64,000 nt of DNA from Castanea sativa (GCF_040712315.1 NC_134016.1:3139501-3203500); one strand, 5' to 3'; shown: positions 50,601 through 62,435, counted from the first letter of the stretch. Notes: a model not told the origin generated them from the sequence alone. Program-made: numbers and translations.

Positions 50601-51515
50601 TATCCATTATTTCTCTTTAAACGATATATATTTAACATTATATGACAAAAAAATGCTTAAAATATATATAGAAAATATAAATAAAAATATATTTAATAAT
50701 TGCTTAATAAACGTGCCCCGCCATCCCGATGTCCTTTTTTTTTCAAAAAATACCATATCATGGTGTCGTACCTGTACCCATATCCGTGTCCGTGCTTCCT
50801 AGGGGACAGATCATGGCTTCTAATCAAGGATTTTAATGTTGTTAAGAGCCCCTATGGGAAAAATCAGTAGGAGAAAGCCTAAATTATTTCAAAAAAGAGT
50901 GAAGCTTTCATTTCCAAGAAATTGGACAAAATTTTAGCCAAAGACAAAACTTAGGTACAATACCTTAGCTACTGTTACTTAAGTTCTCCACTTAAGATTG
51001 AGCCATGTGGCTAATTATCTAAAAGATATTCTTCAATCTCATGAAAAAAATTCACATAGTAAAATCTTAAGAAAGGTATTCTAAGGAGCAACAACTGAAT
51101 GCTGTGCCTAAATCTTGTCATTTAGACAACACTGCTTGGTTTGAAAACAATTATCAAGCAAAGTAGAACTCCCTATGCCTGGTATATCTGCCCATAGTCC
51201 TATTCTCTTTTAACAGCTGGAAGTAAGACTCAACTTTGGCACCATATGGATTGGGAATGATTCCCCCTAATAGCTTTTATAAACTAAGCTTGGCTTCAAC
51301 CCAATACACAGTCAATGCTTTTTTATTTTCTTAACAACTTTGTATATTGTAAAATTTGTAACATGCCAAAAATTGTGTAATTTGTGTTTCCAAATAATAT
51401 TGGGTTTGGTTGGGGTTACCTTGAAACGACGCGTTTCGGCGAGGTGTTGAAGGCCGGTGAAGGTCTGAAAGAGCTGAACCTCTTTGGACGGAACAGAGCA
51501 TCTGGCTGCCATCAT
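41690..51515 (-). CDS. HAD-superfamily class IIA hydrolase, seven exons, 314 residues
   Basis: A haloacid dehalogenase-like phosphatase of the subfamily IIA type (TIGR01459-like). Exons on the minus strand: 51420-51515, 48836-48905, 48452-48611, 47342-47423, 46516-46732, 44592-44656, 41690-41944. All introns are GT-AG, and the lengths sum to 945 nt. Motif I is FLDQFGVLHDG (nucleophile Asp37); motif II is VIISNSS (Ser70); motif III is MGKPDK (Lys227); motif IV is VGDSLHHD (Asp252, Asp257). The second Asp of the usual DxD is Phe39, and this position is also aromatic in relatives I recall. No transit peptide is obvious, so a cytosolic location is likely; the substrate is unknown. Exon 1 (MMAARCSVPSKEVQLFQTFT) is small and separated by a 2.5-kb intron, so it is the least certain, but its phase and splice sites fit. 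Introns 2, 5 and 6 contain transposons. Confidence 0.88.
42842..43382. repeat. 272-bp tandem duplication in HAD intron 6
   Basis: 42842-43113 is repeated at 43114-43382 almost perfectly; the second copy lacks one CAA. Each copy holds about 90 bp of host intron plus about 180 bp of the RTE LINE 3' end, so the duplication came after the LINE landed. Confidence 0.95.
42930..43945 (-). pseudogene. RTE-type LINE, 3' end, decayed
   Basis: On the minus strand, broken frames give CAEDIVLVD (the CADD catalytic motif region), VNAKLEIWRDTLESKGFQLV, YLGSIIYRGGEIEEDVNHKI and similar, the C-terminal reverse transcriptase part of plant RTE elements. It finishes with GGATCTATAGCCGATCTCAA and TTGGGGTTAAGGC, then (TTG)n, the hallmark RTE tail. 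Several stops and indels are present. It lies in intron 6 of the HAD gene in sense orientation. Confidence 0.8.
45060..45900 (+). pseudogene. L1-type LINE relic in HAD intron 5
   Basis: Frames LRPIIRPLLKHRVGKGKTIF and HWLANCH match the segment before zf-RVT in plant L1 ORF2. Further on are TAETWETIRQK, FPKAILKFAFKSC, NRLQTRDRLA and a broken cysteine region, with stops throughout. It is antisense to the host gene. Confidence 0.7.
48714..48815 (+). mobile_element. tRNA-derived SINE in HAD intron 2
   Basis: The A box TCGCTCAACTGATTAGC (48724-48740) and the B box GGTTCAAATCC (48772-48782) have near-tRNA spacing. A short unrelated body ends in CAACTATTGAACAAAAATAA. It fills about half of the 224-bp intron. 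A relative lies at 61560-61670. Confidence 0.7.
48906..51419 (-). other. First intron of the HAD gene (2.5 kb)
   Basis: This intron holds several repeat-like stretches but no gene. At about 49250-49480 is an LTR-like tail (CTTGTATTTAAGAGGTAATA, then TGAATAATAAAATCAAGG). At about 49725-49900 there is a T/A-rich block starting TTGGATAAGTAATGAAAATT, resembling a LINE 3' end on the minus strand. The frames at 49056-49247 and 49919-50167 are not recognised and are probably retroelement debris. Confidence 0.45.
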
Positions 51516-53824
51516 TCTTTCCTCTTCTTCTTTTCTCAGTCTCTGTATCTACTGTTTATCTATTCTTATAAATAAGAGGCAAGCCATTGATAAAAATGTT
51601 CACTATTCTATATTATATTACATCGAGAGAATCTAAGTTCTTTTGTTTTAAAAGAGATTTTATCTATAATATCTCCAAGATACAAATTGGGTTATTGGGT
51701 AAGCAGAGATTAAACTCAAATTTAATAAGATAATAAAGATACTAAAGATATTATACAAAATTTTTTAATTTTTAGAATTTTTTTTTCTTAAGAAAATAAT
51801 ATTTAGAAACTGAAATATTTGCAAATTCATCTTTACAATACATATTGTATGTGATTTATCCTACTTTAATAATATAATATAATAAATAAATATTGATTTT
51901 GTTTTTTTATAAGTAATGCATTAGTTTATAAGACTTTTCTTTAAAGGTTCGGTTTAAAAGATATATGTAATAAAATATATAATATCTTTAACATTATTCT
52001 AAATATAATTGTGTTGGTTTGAAAATTGAATTATTTTTAAATATAAGCTATCAAATTATTGGTAATATAAATAATTCATTTCTTAATAAAAAGTAGGGTA
52101 ATTGCACTTTCCTTCAATTTTTTTAGTTATGGAATAGTTGTAATGTCCATATGAATTTCAAAACTAAACAATGTTCCCTTAAACTTAACACTTTCAAAAC
52201 CATACCTACTAATCTTTTATAAGTACGTATAATCTACTAAGCCTAGTGTCATTAGGATTTATATCAAATTTAAATAATAATCGATTTTTTGGTGGGGGGG
52301 TGGGGAGGGAATACATGACTAAACTTATGGTAGAGAAGGTTTGGGTTCAATGTCCAGTGGCACTAGACTCGTTAAGATTGTAACACGTATCTATTTTTAG
52401 ACACATGTCACCATCCTACCTAGTCTAGTGCATTGAAAGCACTAAACCTAATCCATACCCAATTATGGTATCCCAAAGATTGAATTTTTAGCTGCCAATC
52501 CTAACTAGCAAGCTCAGAAAGTTCATTTCTCCTTTTCCTAATAATAAAATGGTAAACTTCATAACTCCAAACAATGCAAGGGGCTATCATCACTGCTTAA
52601 AAGCTAGTTCCATCCTGGCCAGGCAACAAAAATTGAGGATTGAGCAGAATAACTATAGTTAAGAAGGAAATTCTTTTATCTTGTGTTTAAAATATAATTT
52701 GATGGTTATAAATTACAATAAGAAAGGGGAATTTGAATTCTAAATGTCAATGTCAATTGAGCAATAAATCTCGACTATGGACATTTTTGTTGGACAATAT
52801 AAGGACATTATTGTCAAGAGTGTCTTTTCTACTTCTTCCTTTTAGTTGCGCTTGGATACTTGTATTTGAATTTGGATTTGAAATGCCTTAATTTCAAATC
52901 CATAAATATTTAAATATGTCAAATGGATTTCTAAAATTCTATGGGGTTAAAATTATTTTAAATTCAAGGATTTTAAGGTGGATTGTCAAATCCAAATCTT
53001 TGACTCTTTGTAAACTATTCAAACAAGGTATTTGGATTTTAATCACCAAAATCCAAATCCATGTGCCTAAATCCTACCATTCAAACACACCACTACTCTA
53101 TAGGTCCAATCTAATCTGCTAGTATTTATCCATTGCTTGGTCCAAGCATATTCATCAATTTTTAGGGTAATTTCTATTACACACAATGTGTAACACACAA
53201 CACACACACAAACACAACACAATGTATGTAACATTGGAACAACCCTTGCCCTTTCTTTTAATTCTCGGGCTATATGGGCAATGGTCCACATGAACCAAGC
53301 TAATCCCTCCTTTTTTTTCGATGGTGGTAATGGAAAATGAATCACTTTCTTCATAGTAAAAAAATCCTTCTTTTGACATTACTTTTCAGTTTTCATTACC
53401 TATTTCTTTTTTGAGAAGAAAATGAGACTCGAGTCAAGATTCAAAGCTGATTACATTGTTTTACTATAATCTTGCCACCATGCATTTCTTAGAACAGAAA
53501 ACTATAAATAAATTACAAAAAAATCATATTTACATAACCCTCAAGTCAAACACACATTTCCTCTACCAAATAGGCTCTAATTATATTTATCAAAAAAAAA
53601 AATTTATGCAAGGTACTAATTGCTTTCCCCAAAAGGAAAAATCTGGGAGTTCTGTGTTTTGTACTTTGTACCTCACATTGCAAAATGAATGAGATTCTCT
53701 TTAATAATACTTGTTAAATACATTATTCCCTCCTCCCTCAAAAGAGAATATAACAACAACTTGTAGATTGTTCTGAAGAAATACATTGAAAATTTTCAAA
53801 GTGATACAGCTTAACTAAGCTGAA
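51516..53824. other. AT-rich spacer between genes
   Basis: No gene is recognised. At 52846-53096 there is a possible MITE with imperfect inverted ends (GGATACTTGTATTTGAATTT, then GGATTTGAAAT, against ATCCAAATCCATGTGCCTAA). A CA-rich microsatellite is at 53179-53221. Confidence 0.45.
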
Positions 53825-54615
53825 TCACTCAGTTGGTTCCTTAATTGGCTTCCCTCTCTCTCTTAGCTTGGCCGTGGCTTCTTTCATAGCTTCCTTCCTT
53901 TTTCTGCTGGCTAGAACTTTTGCCTGAACACCACTCACATTGGGGTCTTTCTTCTCCTCCGGAGGTGGCGGCGGAGCCCTTCTGGCTGCTGCATTTGCAC
54001 TCTTATCACCAACATTCAAGCTCAACATTGCACCAGCTAAACCCAAGGTCACAGTCCTACAACACGAACGTATCACATATATGTTTTATATGGTATATTG
54101 CCTTATATGATTCCGTATCTCTTTCTAATATAAAAATAGTATAAAAATTTGGTTGATTTAAGCTACATTGCCTTTGTTTATTTGTAAAACTATTTTCAAT
54201 TCATTGGTTCTTTCTCTTTTTCATTTCACAAGGCAATTAAGATCATAATTCATGGATTAAACTAATATCAAACACCATGCATTTTAATATGGCAAACTAT
54301 TTTTTGTCAATGTTTAATTCTTGAATTTTGTAAACTCACCACCAAATAAGTTCCGACCTTGAAAAAAAAAAGACTGCGTACATAGTCCTATGTACATTTT
54401 AACATATATACATAAACATGTACAGTAAAAAGCAAATTTAGTAGAATGAACACCACCTACCTTCTATGGACAAGTTTGTCATGTAGGTCATCATTGCAAC
54501 CTTGATGGCGAGCCCAGAGTCTTTGGAACCCTAGAGATGAAGAATGAGTCTTCCTTTCTAGTCTTGTTGAGATGGGCGTTGGAGGACATGGTACTGGGGA
54601 TATTGAATGGCCCAT
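53825..54615 (-). CDS. Small thylakoid-lumen protein with Tat-type signal, two exons, 128 residues
   Basis: Exon 1 is 54461-54615 and exon 2 is 53825-54056, with a 404-bp GT-AG intron; the 387 nt give 128 residues plus stop. Residues 1-50 are rich in Ser, Thr and Arg with few acids, as in chloroplast transit peptides. Then comes a twin arginine (RR at 51-52, split by the intron), a hydrophobic stretch (TVTLGLAGAMLSLNVG) and SANAAA, which fits a bipartite thylakoid signal of the cpTat route with cleavage after ANA. The mature part would be only about 54 residues: a PPPPP run, then charged helix (SGVQAKVLASRKRKEAMKEA) ending GKPIKEPTE. No membrane segment or cofactor motif is visible. I believe it is a conserved plant protein, but I cannot name it. 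Confidence 0.75.
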
Positions 54616-55218
54616 GACTCACCTCTCTGAGTTAAATTCAAAACCAGAAGGCACTTTCTTTTTAAGTCAATTGTGCTGATGTGGGAAAAATTCTAGGAAG
54701 TAGATAGTGTTTGGAGCAAGATGTTAACGAGAATGGAAGTCCATTGGCTGGTAGCAGATAAGGTTCCAAACCTGTGGACCCTTTCATATCTTTTTCGTCT
54801 CTCTTTATTTGTATGATCACTAATTAACTAGCCAACCAAATTGACTGCATCATATTGTTTCAAAATGTTTTTTTTTTTTCGAGTATTTAACTATTTCGTT
54901 GAATATGTGCAAACGTCCCATTCCACACACGCTGGGTTAATATATAAATGAATCTCTTAAATGTAGCTCCAAAATATTGACAAAAGCTTTTAATCTCATT
55001 GTTTCAAAATGTTTACTGCTATATGTATAGGTCTTTGGCTCTAGCTGAAGCAATAGGGTTAGGATCTGTTTAAAATCTGTTTGTTTTGCTGAAACTGAAA
55101 ACTTTTTGCTGAAAATACTATAAATAAAAGTAAAAGTTAGTTGAAATAGTATAATGAAACCCATAAATAATACCAAAAAGTACAATAAGACACATGAATA
55201 ATAGCAAAAATAAACTGA

Positions 55219-55554
55219 ATAATAAAATAAAATATTTTGGTTATTCTACAACCTTGCCATTTGAAAAATTATTTATTTTTATTACCACATATAAAATAAT
55301 TAAGTGTTGTTCTTTTCCGTACAGTTCTGTAATTTGCAAAGTTGACTGTACAGAAAACAATACTACAAACACAACACAATTTATAATAATAAAATAAAGT
55401 ATTTTGGTTATTCTACAACCTTGCCATTTAAAAAGGATTTACTTTTATTACCACAGATAAAATAATTAAGAGTTGTTCTTTTCCGTACAGTTCTGTAATT
55501 TGCAAAGTTGACTGTATACAGAAAACAATACTACAAACACAACACAATTTATAA
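55219..55554. repeat. 167-bp tandem duplication
   Basis: 55219-55385 recurs at 55386-55554 with small changes. Both contain TATTTTGGTTATTCTACAAC, TTCTTTTCCGTACAGTTCTG and TTTGCAAAGTTGACTGTA. There is no coding. Confidence 0.9.
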
Positions 55555-55756
55555 CAAATTTCACAACCATTCACAAAACATATTCTTATTAGTTAATCAT
55601 CATTTTTACATTAAACCACCCTTAGTTAGTTGATGGTAACATTAAACCTCCCCTAATTAGTTGATAGTAACTTTCACATTAAACTATCAATTTTTTTTTG
55701 GTAAACACATTAAACTATTATCGAGTCATTGACATCACTTTTATTGTCCTCCAGGA

Positions 55757-55910
55757 TAGCATTAACAACGTTTCTACAAATATTACTTTCTACTGCTTTC
55801 ACTTTGCATCGTTGCTTTACATAAAATCATACAACAGGGTAGCATTAACATTCTCTACAAATATTACCCTCTACTGCTTTTACTTTGCACCATTACTTTA
55901 CATAAGCGTT
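55757..55910. repeat. 83-bp tandem duplication
   Basis: AGCATTAACA, CTACAAATATTAC, CTACTGCTTT and CTTTACATAA occur in order in both units (55757-55827 and 55840-55910). Confidence 0.8.
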
Positions 55911-56831
55911 TTCGGGAAACACTGCTTCCTTTTCTTTTTTTTTTGGCTGAATACTGCTTTGCTTAAACCGTCTCCATAATCATTCACATATCGCACAACA
56001 ACATTCTGCAATAGGCCTAATTAAAACGCGCTGAAAATAAACGAAAGGCCTCACCAAAGCAGGCAATTCAAAGATTGAAAATAAGGCCTCGCCGATTATC
56101 AATTAACATACCCAAAATTTTAGTTAATACTGAGAAATGTTGTCAGAAATTAAGCAACAAATAGCCAATGTCTTAAAAACTAATTTGAAAAAATACTTTA
56201 CAAACTTCTCATTTTACTTGTGCCCTTATTTCGTTTAAATTGGATATATGTTAATTCCTATTTAATGAAGAAACTTATTTTTCATATACAATTTTAGATC
56301 ACAAAATTTAAGATTTTAACATTAGTTAATGACATAGAACTCTTATCTTCTTAAAATTTTGCAAGGATAAAAACATAAAAATATTCAATCCAAAAAGCTA
56401 AGAAGAACATAAAAATACAGTCCAAAAGTTTAATTTTCAAAATTTGCACTCAATATAAAAATATTTGACAAGCTTTTTTCTCCAAACTAGTGGAAAGAGA
56501 AACTTTGTTCCTAACCAATTCTTTACAAAGGCATCGATAGCACTCAATTCAAGAGAAAAGAGCAGGAACTAGGATCAACAGCGCAGGAAATTCATAACAT
56601 AAAAGCTAAGCAGAATTAAATAGTATGACAAAGTCAAAACTTTGATATAATTGATGCAAAACTAACATTCATATCTAGTTAAACATCTAGATGATGAAAG
56701 ACAACCTGCAAAAATGACAAATTTAACAAAAAGAAAAACACAGCTAGGTTCTCAGTTGCGTTGACAAAAAAAAAAAACAAAATGTATCATGGATAATCAA
56801 CAAATATAAAGCACTGAATCCAACACTACTT
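55911..56831. other. Spacer downstream of RPL5
   Basis: AT-rich; it includes the RPL5 3' UTR at its right edge. No other feature is recognised. Confidence 0.5.
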
Positions 56832-59409
56832 TCACTCATCATCCTCATCATCATCATCAGCTACGGAGTTAAAAGCATTCAATCTCTCAATCAATTTGGC
56901 CTTCCTTTCCTCGTATGAGAGCTTCTTCAAGTTGAACCTGTTAAGGAACACATAGGAATTGTCAAAACTTGTCTCTGATTAAGACAACACAAAAATAATA
57001 AGAAAACATTTTCCCTGGTATTGATCAAGATGGGGTTTAACAAAACACATTCAATTAAAATAGCAATCATTTGGGGTATTCATTTGAGATTGATCAGAAG
57101 AGTACAATAAACTTGTTCCATAATATATGAATATATACACAGTAACACAACAAGAACATCATAAATAAATTAACAATTATCCTCACCTCTTGTGTTCCTT
57201 TGGAGGCTGTTTCTCAGACTTCTTAGTTGTGGGATCTGCACGGATGGCAGCATGAACCTTCTTGTACATCTCTTCAATGCTATCAGCCTCAACTCCCTTC
57301 TTGATGTATTCACTGAAGTGAGATTGGTATTTCTCAGGTTCATCTTCCATCAAAGTCTGGAACCAATTTAACATAACAAAAAAAATTTAAATCATATGAC
57401 AATATATTATAAGGCAATGAACAAAACAATTGAACAAGCTATGAGAGATCACAAAATCTGAATTCATACCCTCATATATCCAGCAACATGCCCCCCATAG
57501 ATGTATTTGCGGTGAACTTCAGCATCAAGATGCTTACCATCACCCTTTCCAAAACCAGCAAACCTCTTCTCACTGTGGGGGATATCCAGACCACCATCAA
57601 GAGCACCCTGTAATTATTTAGGATTAACCAGATCATGCAACAATTAATTATTCATTATGACATATAGTGAACCAAGGAGGTTACAAAGATACAAAGCTCT
57701 GATTTAGTGATATACCTTGAGGGCACCAAAAACACGGTTTCCAGTTGTTGTCTTGATAAGACCAACATCTAGGAGAGCACGGAACGGCCTCCTGGTGTCT
57801 GCGGGCTCAACTGAGTAATCCTCCCCAGTAGCCTAAAGGCAAACAAATATGGACACATATTTACATAAAGGCTTTCACAACAAAGCAGTGAAAAGGATAA
57901 CACGTAATATGTAAGACAGGAGCAGAGAATGATACGCATATGTGAAAGTACCTCCACATTGCCTTCGTACTCTTCATCCATCTCAAGTGTTTTCAAGACA
58001 CGGCGAGCCAAGAGGAGTCCAGTACAGTAAGCTGAATGCATTACCACAGTGACAACTCATATTAACACACGCAAGAAAAGCTGAAAAGAAGAAAGAAAGA
58101 GCTTTCAAAGAGCCATGACTGAATTACCAGCAGCATAATTTGTAAGGCCAACTTCAAGGCCATATCGTGGCAGCTCATGGGAATAAGCTGCAGCAAGAAC
58201 CAAATCACCAGCAATGCTTGCAGAGATGATTTGTGCAGTTATGTCTTTGTTGGTCTAATACCAAGGTTAAGGTTCAAACCATACAACAGATACAAACATA
58301 ATCCCGAGATACAATACAAGAAAACCCCTTTCAAATGTAACTCAACAAGAAAAGACATATTAGCCTATATTATAAACATACCAATACTAAGAATATACAA
58401 CAGATACATACTACATAATCCCTTAACATTAAAGATACAATACAGCAAAACCCCTATTAAATGCTCTAAACATTGACAAAAATCGTAAACCAATTAATTT
58501 ACGATACCAACTGTTATGATCATGGGTGTTTCAACAATAAATTCACCATAGAATAAGTGACCCATAATTGCAATTATCATTATAATTAATTCAAGCCTTA
58601 TAAAAAGAAGACAACCAAAAAAACACAAGCTTCAACAAAATGTAAACCAAACAAAAATCAACAAATCAAGAAAAAAAAATAGACATAACAATAAAATTAT
58701 AAATATTTAACTATTTAAAAGGATACAAAACGAACAACAAAACGATACTTCGGGGTGTTGTACTTGTTCTTGTCCTGGTTAATCAACCGAACCCTGGCAC
58801 GGTAGTCGGTCTTACCCTCTGTAAAACATTCAAAGACTCATACTTTCAGATTGAAACATAACACAATACCCCAAAAGAGAATGAACTCCGAATCATCAAA
58901 CCATATACAATACAATAAATTACAATACCTCTTCTTCTCTTGAACTTAACCTGAAACCTCTTGAAGTAGGCCTTGGTTTTCTGAGCTTTCACAAAGGCCT
59001 AAAATGAACAAACAAAATTTCAAAAACACCCATTTAGAAGTAACCCCATATTCCGAGAAAGCAAGCAAAACCCATATCATAAAACAACAGATCATAACGT
59101 AGAGCCTAAAATTCCCGACCATTTTCCCAGCAACCAAACAAAACCCATATCATAAATTGTACTAACAAACTAACCCCAACATTCATAGAATGAAAAGAAA
59201 AAACCAAAGACAACATGGAACAAAACCCTTTTACAAAACCCATATCAGAAAAACAGGGGATTCGATCATAGAGTGTAAGATTCTAGACCATTTTCCCAGC
59301 TACCAAACAAAACCTATATCACAATTTGCACTAACAAACCAACATAACATAAACAAACATGTATAACTATATGAATGAAAACCCTTTTACAGTTTGAGAA
59401 ACTCACCAT
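56832..59409 (-). CDS. RPL5: 60S ribosomal protein L5 (uL18), nine exons, 300 residues
   Basis: Component of the large cytosolic ribosomal subunit; it binds 5S rRNA and carries it into pre-60S particles with L11. Coding exons on the minus strand: 59407-59409 (ATG only), 58929-58998, 58727-58818, 58128-58254, 57952-58031, 57716-57832, 57470-57607, 57187-57356, 56832-56937. The total is 903 nt, all joints are GT-AG and in frame. The protein starts [20 protein letters not shown] and [13 protein letters not shown]. It includes the uL18 core ([40 protein letters not shown]), then [20 protein letters not shown], a basic C-terminal segment ([13 protein letters not shown]) and an acidic end (DDDDDEDDE). 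Length and sequence agree with plant L5 throughout, so the gene looks functional. The first intron falls immediately after the start codon. Confidence 0.97.
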
Positions 59410-59600
59410 TGCTGGATCTGAGACTCAGAAGAAGAGAACGAGAGACAGAGCGAGAGAGAGATAAACGGCTCTGCGTTTGTGAGAGACGGAGTGTTATAAA
59501 AGAGCGAGAAATATAAACCCTAGAGAGAGTTTGGATCAACGGCTGAGATTAATTTTGATGGAACTAACGGTGGAGATTTGTTTGAAGCTAGGGTTTTGTG
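59410..59600 (-). promoter_or_regulatory. RPL5 leader and promoter with telo-boxes
   Basis: The leader (59410-59460) is pyrimidine-rich on the minus strand, as in TOP-like ribosomal protein mRNAs. A TATA-like TTTATAAC lies at 59493-59500. Telo-box motifs occur in both orientations: AAACCCTAG at 59515-59523 and TAGGGTTT at 59589-59596 (plus strand reading). Telo-boxes are characteristic of plant ribosomal protein promoters. Confidence 0.7.
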
Positions 59601-60196
59601 GTTTTAATGGACGCGGTGGCATTTTGGTCATTTTGAAGAGTGGAGTGGAAGGGGTTTTGTGATTTGCTGTGGTCGAGCTCACGTGACTTTGAGGAAATTA
59701 ATACTATTTTTTAATTTAATTAAAACAATTTCAGAAATTAAAGAAATATTTTAATAATACTACTAAATTTGAATAATATGATAGATAGTCAAAATTAAAG
59801 AAATTTTTAAAAAAATTAATGACAAATAAACATCATATATTCCAAGTTTTCACAATAAAATCAAATATTATAATAAATTAAAAACAAATTAAAATATTAT
59901 TTTCAATTAAAAAATTTATAAAAAATTTCAAGAAGTTTAAATTCCTTTTTGTATTTTAACTCATTTCTTAGTATTATAATTTTTATTCGAATAAAATTTT
60001 TCTTACAAGATGATTCGTGTAACTTGAAATAATTTTTGTTTTTTCATTATAATATTTAGTTATAATTTATAATAAAATAAATGATACTTGAGAATTAATA
60101 AAGTCACAATCATAGTCATCATGACTATGGTAGCAAGGTTAGTCTAATTTACTAATATTGCACTGATTTACTACTAGTTTATAATATCATTAAGGT
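59601..60196. other. AT-rich spacer upstream of RPL5
   Basis: Apart from the distal promoter part, nothing is recognised. Confidence 0.5.
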
Positions 60197-61458
60197 AAAA
60201 AATTGTTCATTTTTTAAATAGCATTTTTTGGAAAACTATATCATTTTTCAGTATTTGGTAACGACCTTGAAAATGAGTTTAAGAATATTTTTTGGTGTTT
60301 GGTATGCAAATTTTTATTTTTATTTTTATTATTATTTTTTATATTTCTTGTGTAATGTAAAACATGTGTATTATGTAAACCAACTAATGTAATCAATATA
60401 AATAAATAAATAAAACCAAGAATGAATTTGGTTTTCATATTAAAAATTTGACAATAGATACAATCAAAATTAGTTGTCAAATTTTCATGATCTCTACCAC
60501 TCATATTGCTCATATATATGAACAGAAACATCCACATACACACATACATACATACAGATATACATATATATATATATATCAACCATTTGTCTATATATAT
60601 AAAATTGACAATGGAATACATTTTTAATAAGTACAAATAACAATAACTTTTAATTGTCTACTCTTTTTGCTGGTATACTAATTGTCTACTATGGTCAACC
60701 ACAAGTTTTTAATATTACTCAAAATTATGTATTCATATAATGTATCTACATAATATATCATCACTACATAGTATCTACATAATGTATCTATCAACGAAAA
60801 AGATTATCCCTTGTAAAAGCTAGCAATTTAGAGCCATATAGGCACTGTGTTTAAAATTTTTGCCTTTTACTTCGTTCATTCTTTCTTCTTTTTTATTTTT
60901 ATTTTTTTAGCACTTTTATGTGCAAAAAAAACTTCTACTTGGAATCCATCAAACCAAAATTTTCTTAGAGAAAAAATAAAATCAAATTTGATATTCAAAG
61001 TAAAGAATTGGGATTTTAGTTGAGAGAAATGAAATAATTACTGTTGCAAATATGTTCTCTTTTGAAGTTGGTAGAGAGGAATGAAATAATAATTGAGCAA
61101 TGGGGGAAAAAATTCACTCAGAGAACTATGTTATAAAGGGGAAGAGAAATATGGAGAGAGAGTGAGGGAGAGAGATCTATGGAAGAGGAGAGAGCAGAGT
61201 TAGTGACAGTGAGGGTGTGAGAAAAGAAAAAGAAAAGGGAAGAGAGAAAGAGTGAGAAAGCATACTGTAAGAAAGAGATTGTTTTCCAAAAAAATTTTTT
61301 GGAAAACAACCTATAAAAAACAAACTTTATTTTTATTAGAATTTTTCATTGACTAAAGATAGTTTTTCGTTGACCAATTTTTTTTGTGCTATCAAATACT
61401 GGAAAATGTGGAAAACTATTTTTACAGAAAGTTTTCTAGTAAAACAAATAGAGCGTTA
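60197..61458. mobile_element. 1.3-kb TIR element, relative of the 324-bp MITE
   Basis: The right end (GGAAAATGTGGAAAACTATT, then GTTTTCTAGTAAAACAAATA, GAGCG) and the left end (GGAAAACTATATCATTTTTC, then AGTATTTGGTAACGAC) are inverted relatives of each other. Both resemble the subterminal parts of the MITE at 38985. About 30 bp of the left tip seems missing. The interior has AT-rich repeats and a purine-rich block (61140-61270). The open frames at 60241-60636 and 61118-61309 are low in complexity and not credible genes. Confidence 0.5.
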
Positions 61459-62347
61459 GAATTGTATCAATTAGAAATCAAGACGGCATTCCTTAGCGAT
61501 GAATAAGGGAATAAAATTTATATGGAAGGTACAATTTAGAGGATTAAAAGATATCAAAAGCCTTATAGTTTAATTAGCATTTCATGGTATTTATAAGAGA
61601 GATATTCAAGGTTCAAATAAAATAAATCTCTTCTCTCAATTATTGAATTGAATATATATGTTGAAAACAAATAATACAATTAAGTCATTGTTGGATTACT
61701 TGCTCCGCGACACTACTGCTGCATACAATTTTAGTGTTGGCGTGTGAGTGTGTTACTTTATCTCATCCTCTTTTTCTATATATATGTGTGTGTGTTTATC
61801 AAAATTTATATAAAAAAAAAAATCATTGTTGGATCTAAGACATGAGTCTAACGCCCATCGTCCTCATTCTTAAGATCTAAGTTAAATATCAAAGACATTA
61901 GTTTGGTGACTTTCGTATTAGAAATAAGAATCCGTATTGAAAACAAATTAAATTTAATATACCTAGATTAGGATAAATAATTGGATAAAGGGGAATACAT
62001 AAACATTTACATGTTGTCCATGACAGCATTTTTAAACTAGATCATAGGCTTTAACTCACACTCCATGGACAATCCTTGTCGAATAATCCTAAGGTTTCGG
62101 TGCATTGGATTCTCGTAACTCGTAAGTGTTTATATAAGTCAAGCCAACGTTCTCATTCCTACTTCATCCACCACTAATCACATGGATGCTTACCTCTAAG
62201 GTTAAGTACTCCTCAAGGCAAATAAAGCATGGGGTTAACTTTGAATTTAGTGATCTATGATACACTTATATATTTATATATTTTTTTTTAATAAGAAATA
62301 TAAATGACAAGAAAGCAATAAGCAAAACTGTGTGATTCTTTAATGGT
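61459..62347 (+). other. Spacer with a second tRNA-derived SINE
   Basis: At 61560-61670 an A-box-like TTATAGTTTAATTAGCATTT and a B box GGTTCAAATA (61610-61619) are followed by CTCAATTATTGAATTGAATA. The layout and words match the SINE at 48714. Nothing else is recognised in this stretch. Confidence 0.5.
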
Positions 62348-62396
62348 CAGGGGATGAGCTATGTACAAGGGTGGGGGGCCATGACAGGACCACCCC

Positions 62397-62435
<39 letters not shown>

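Noticed and set aside
53825..54615. Identity as photosystem I subunit N (PsaN)
   Set aside because: The mature sequence has no resemblance to the cysteine-containing PsaN protein as I know it; only the lumen targeting is similar.
60241..60636. 131-codon minus open frame
   Set aside because: The translation is dominated by IYIYI, MYVCM and NNKNKNK runs from AT-rich repeats inside a transposon.
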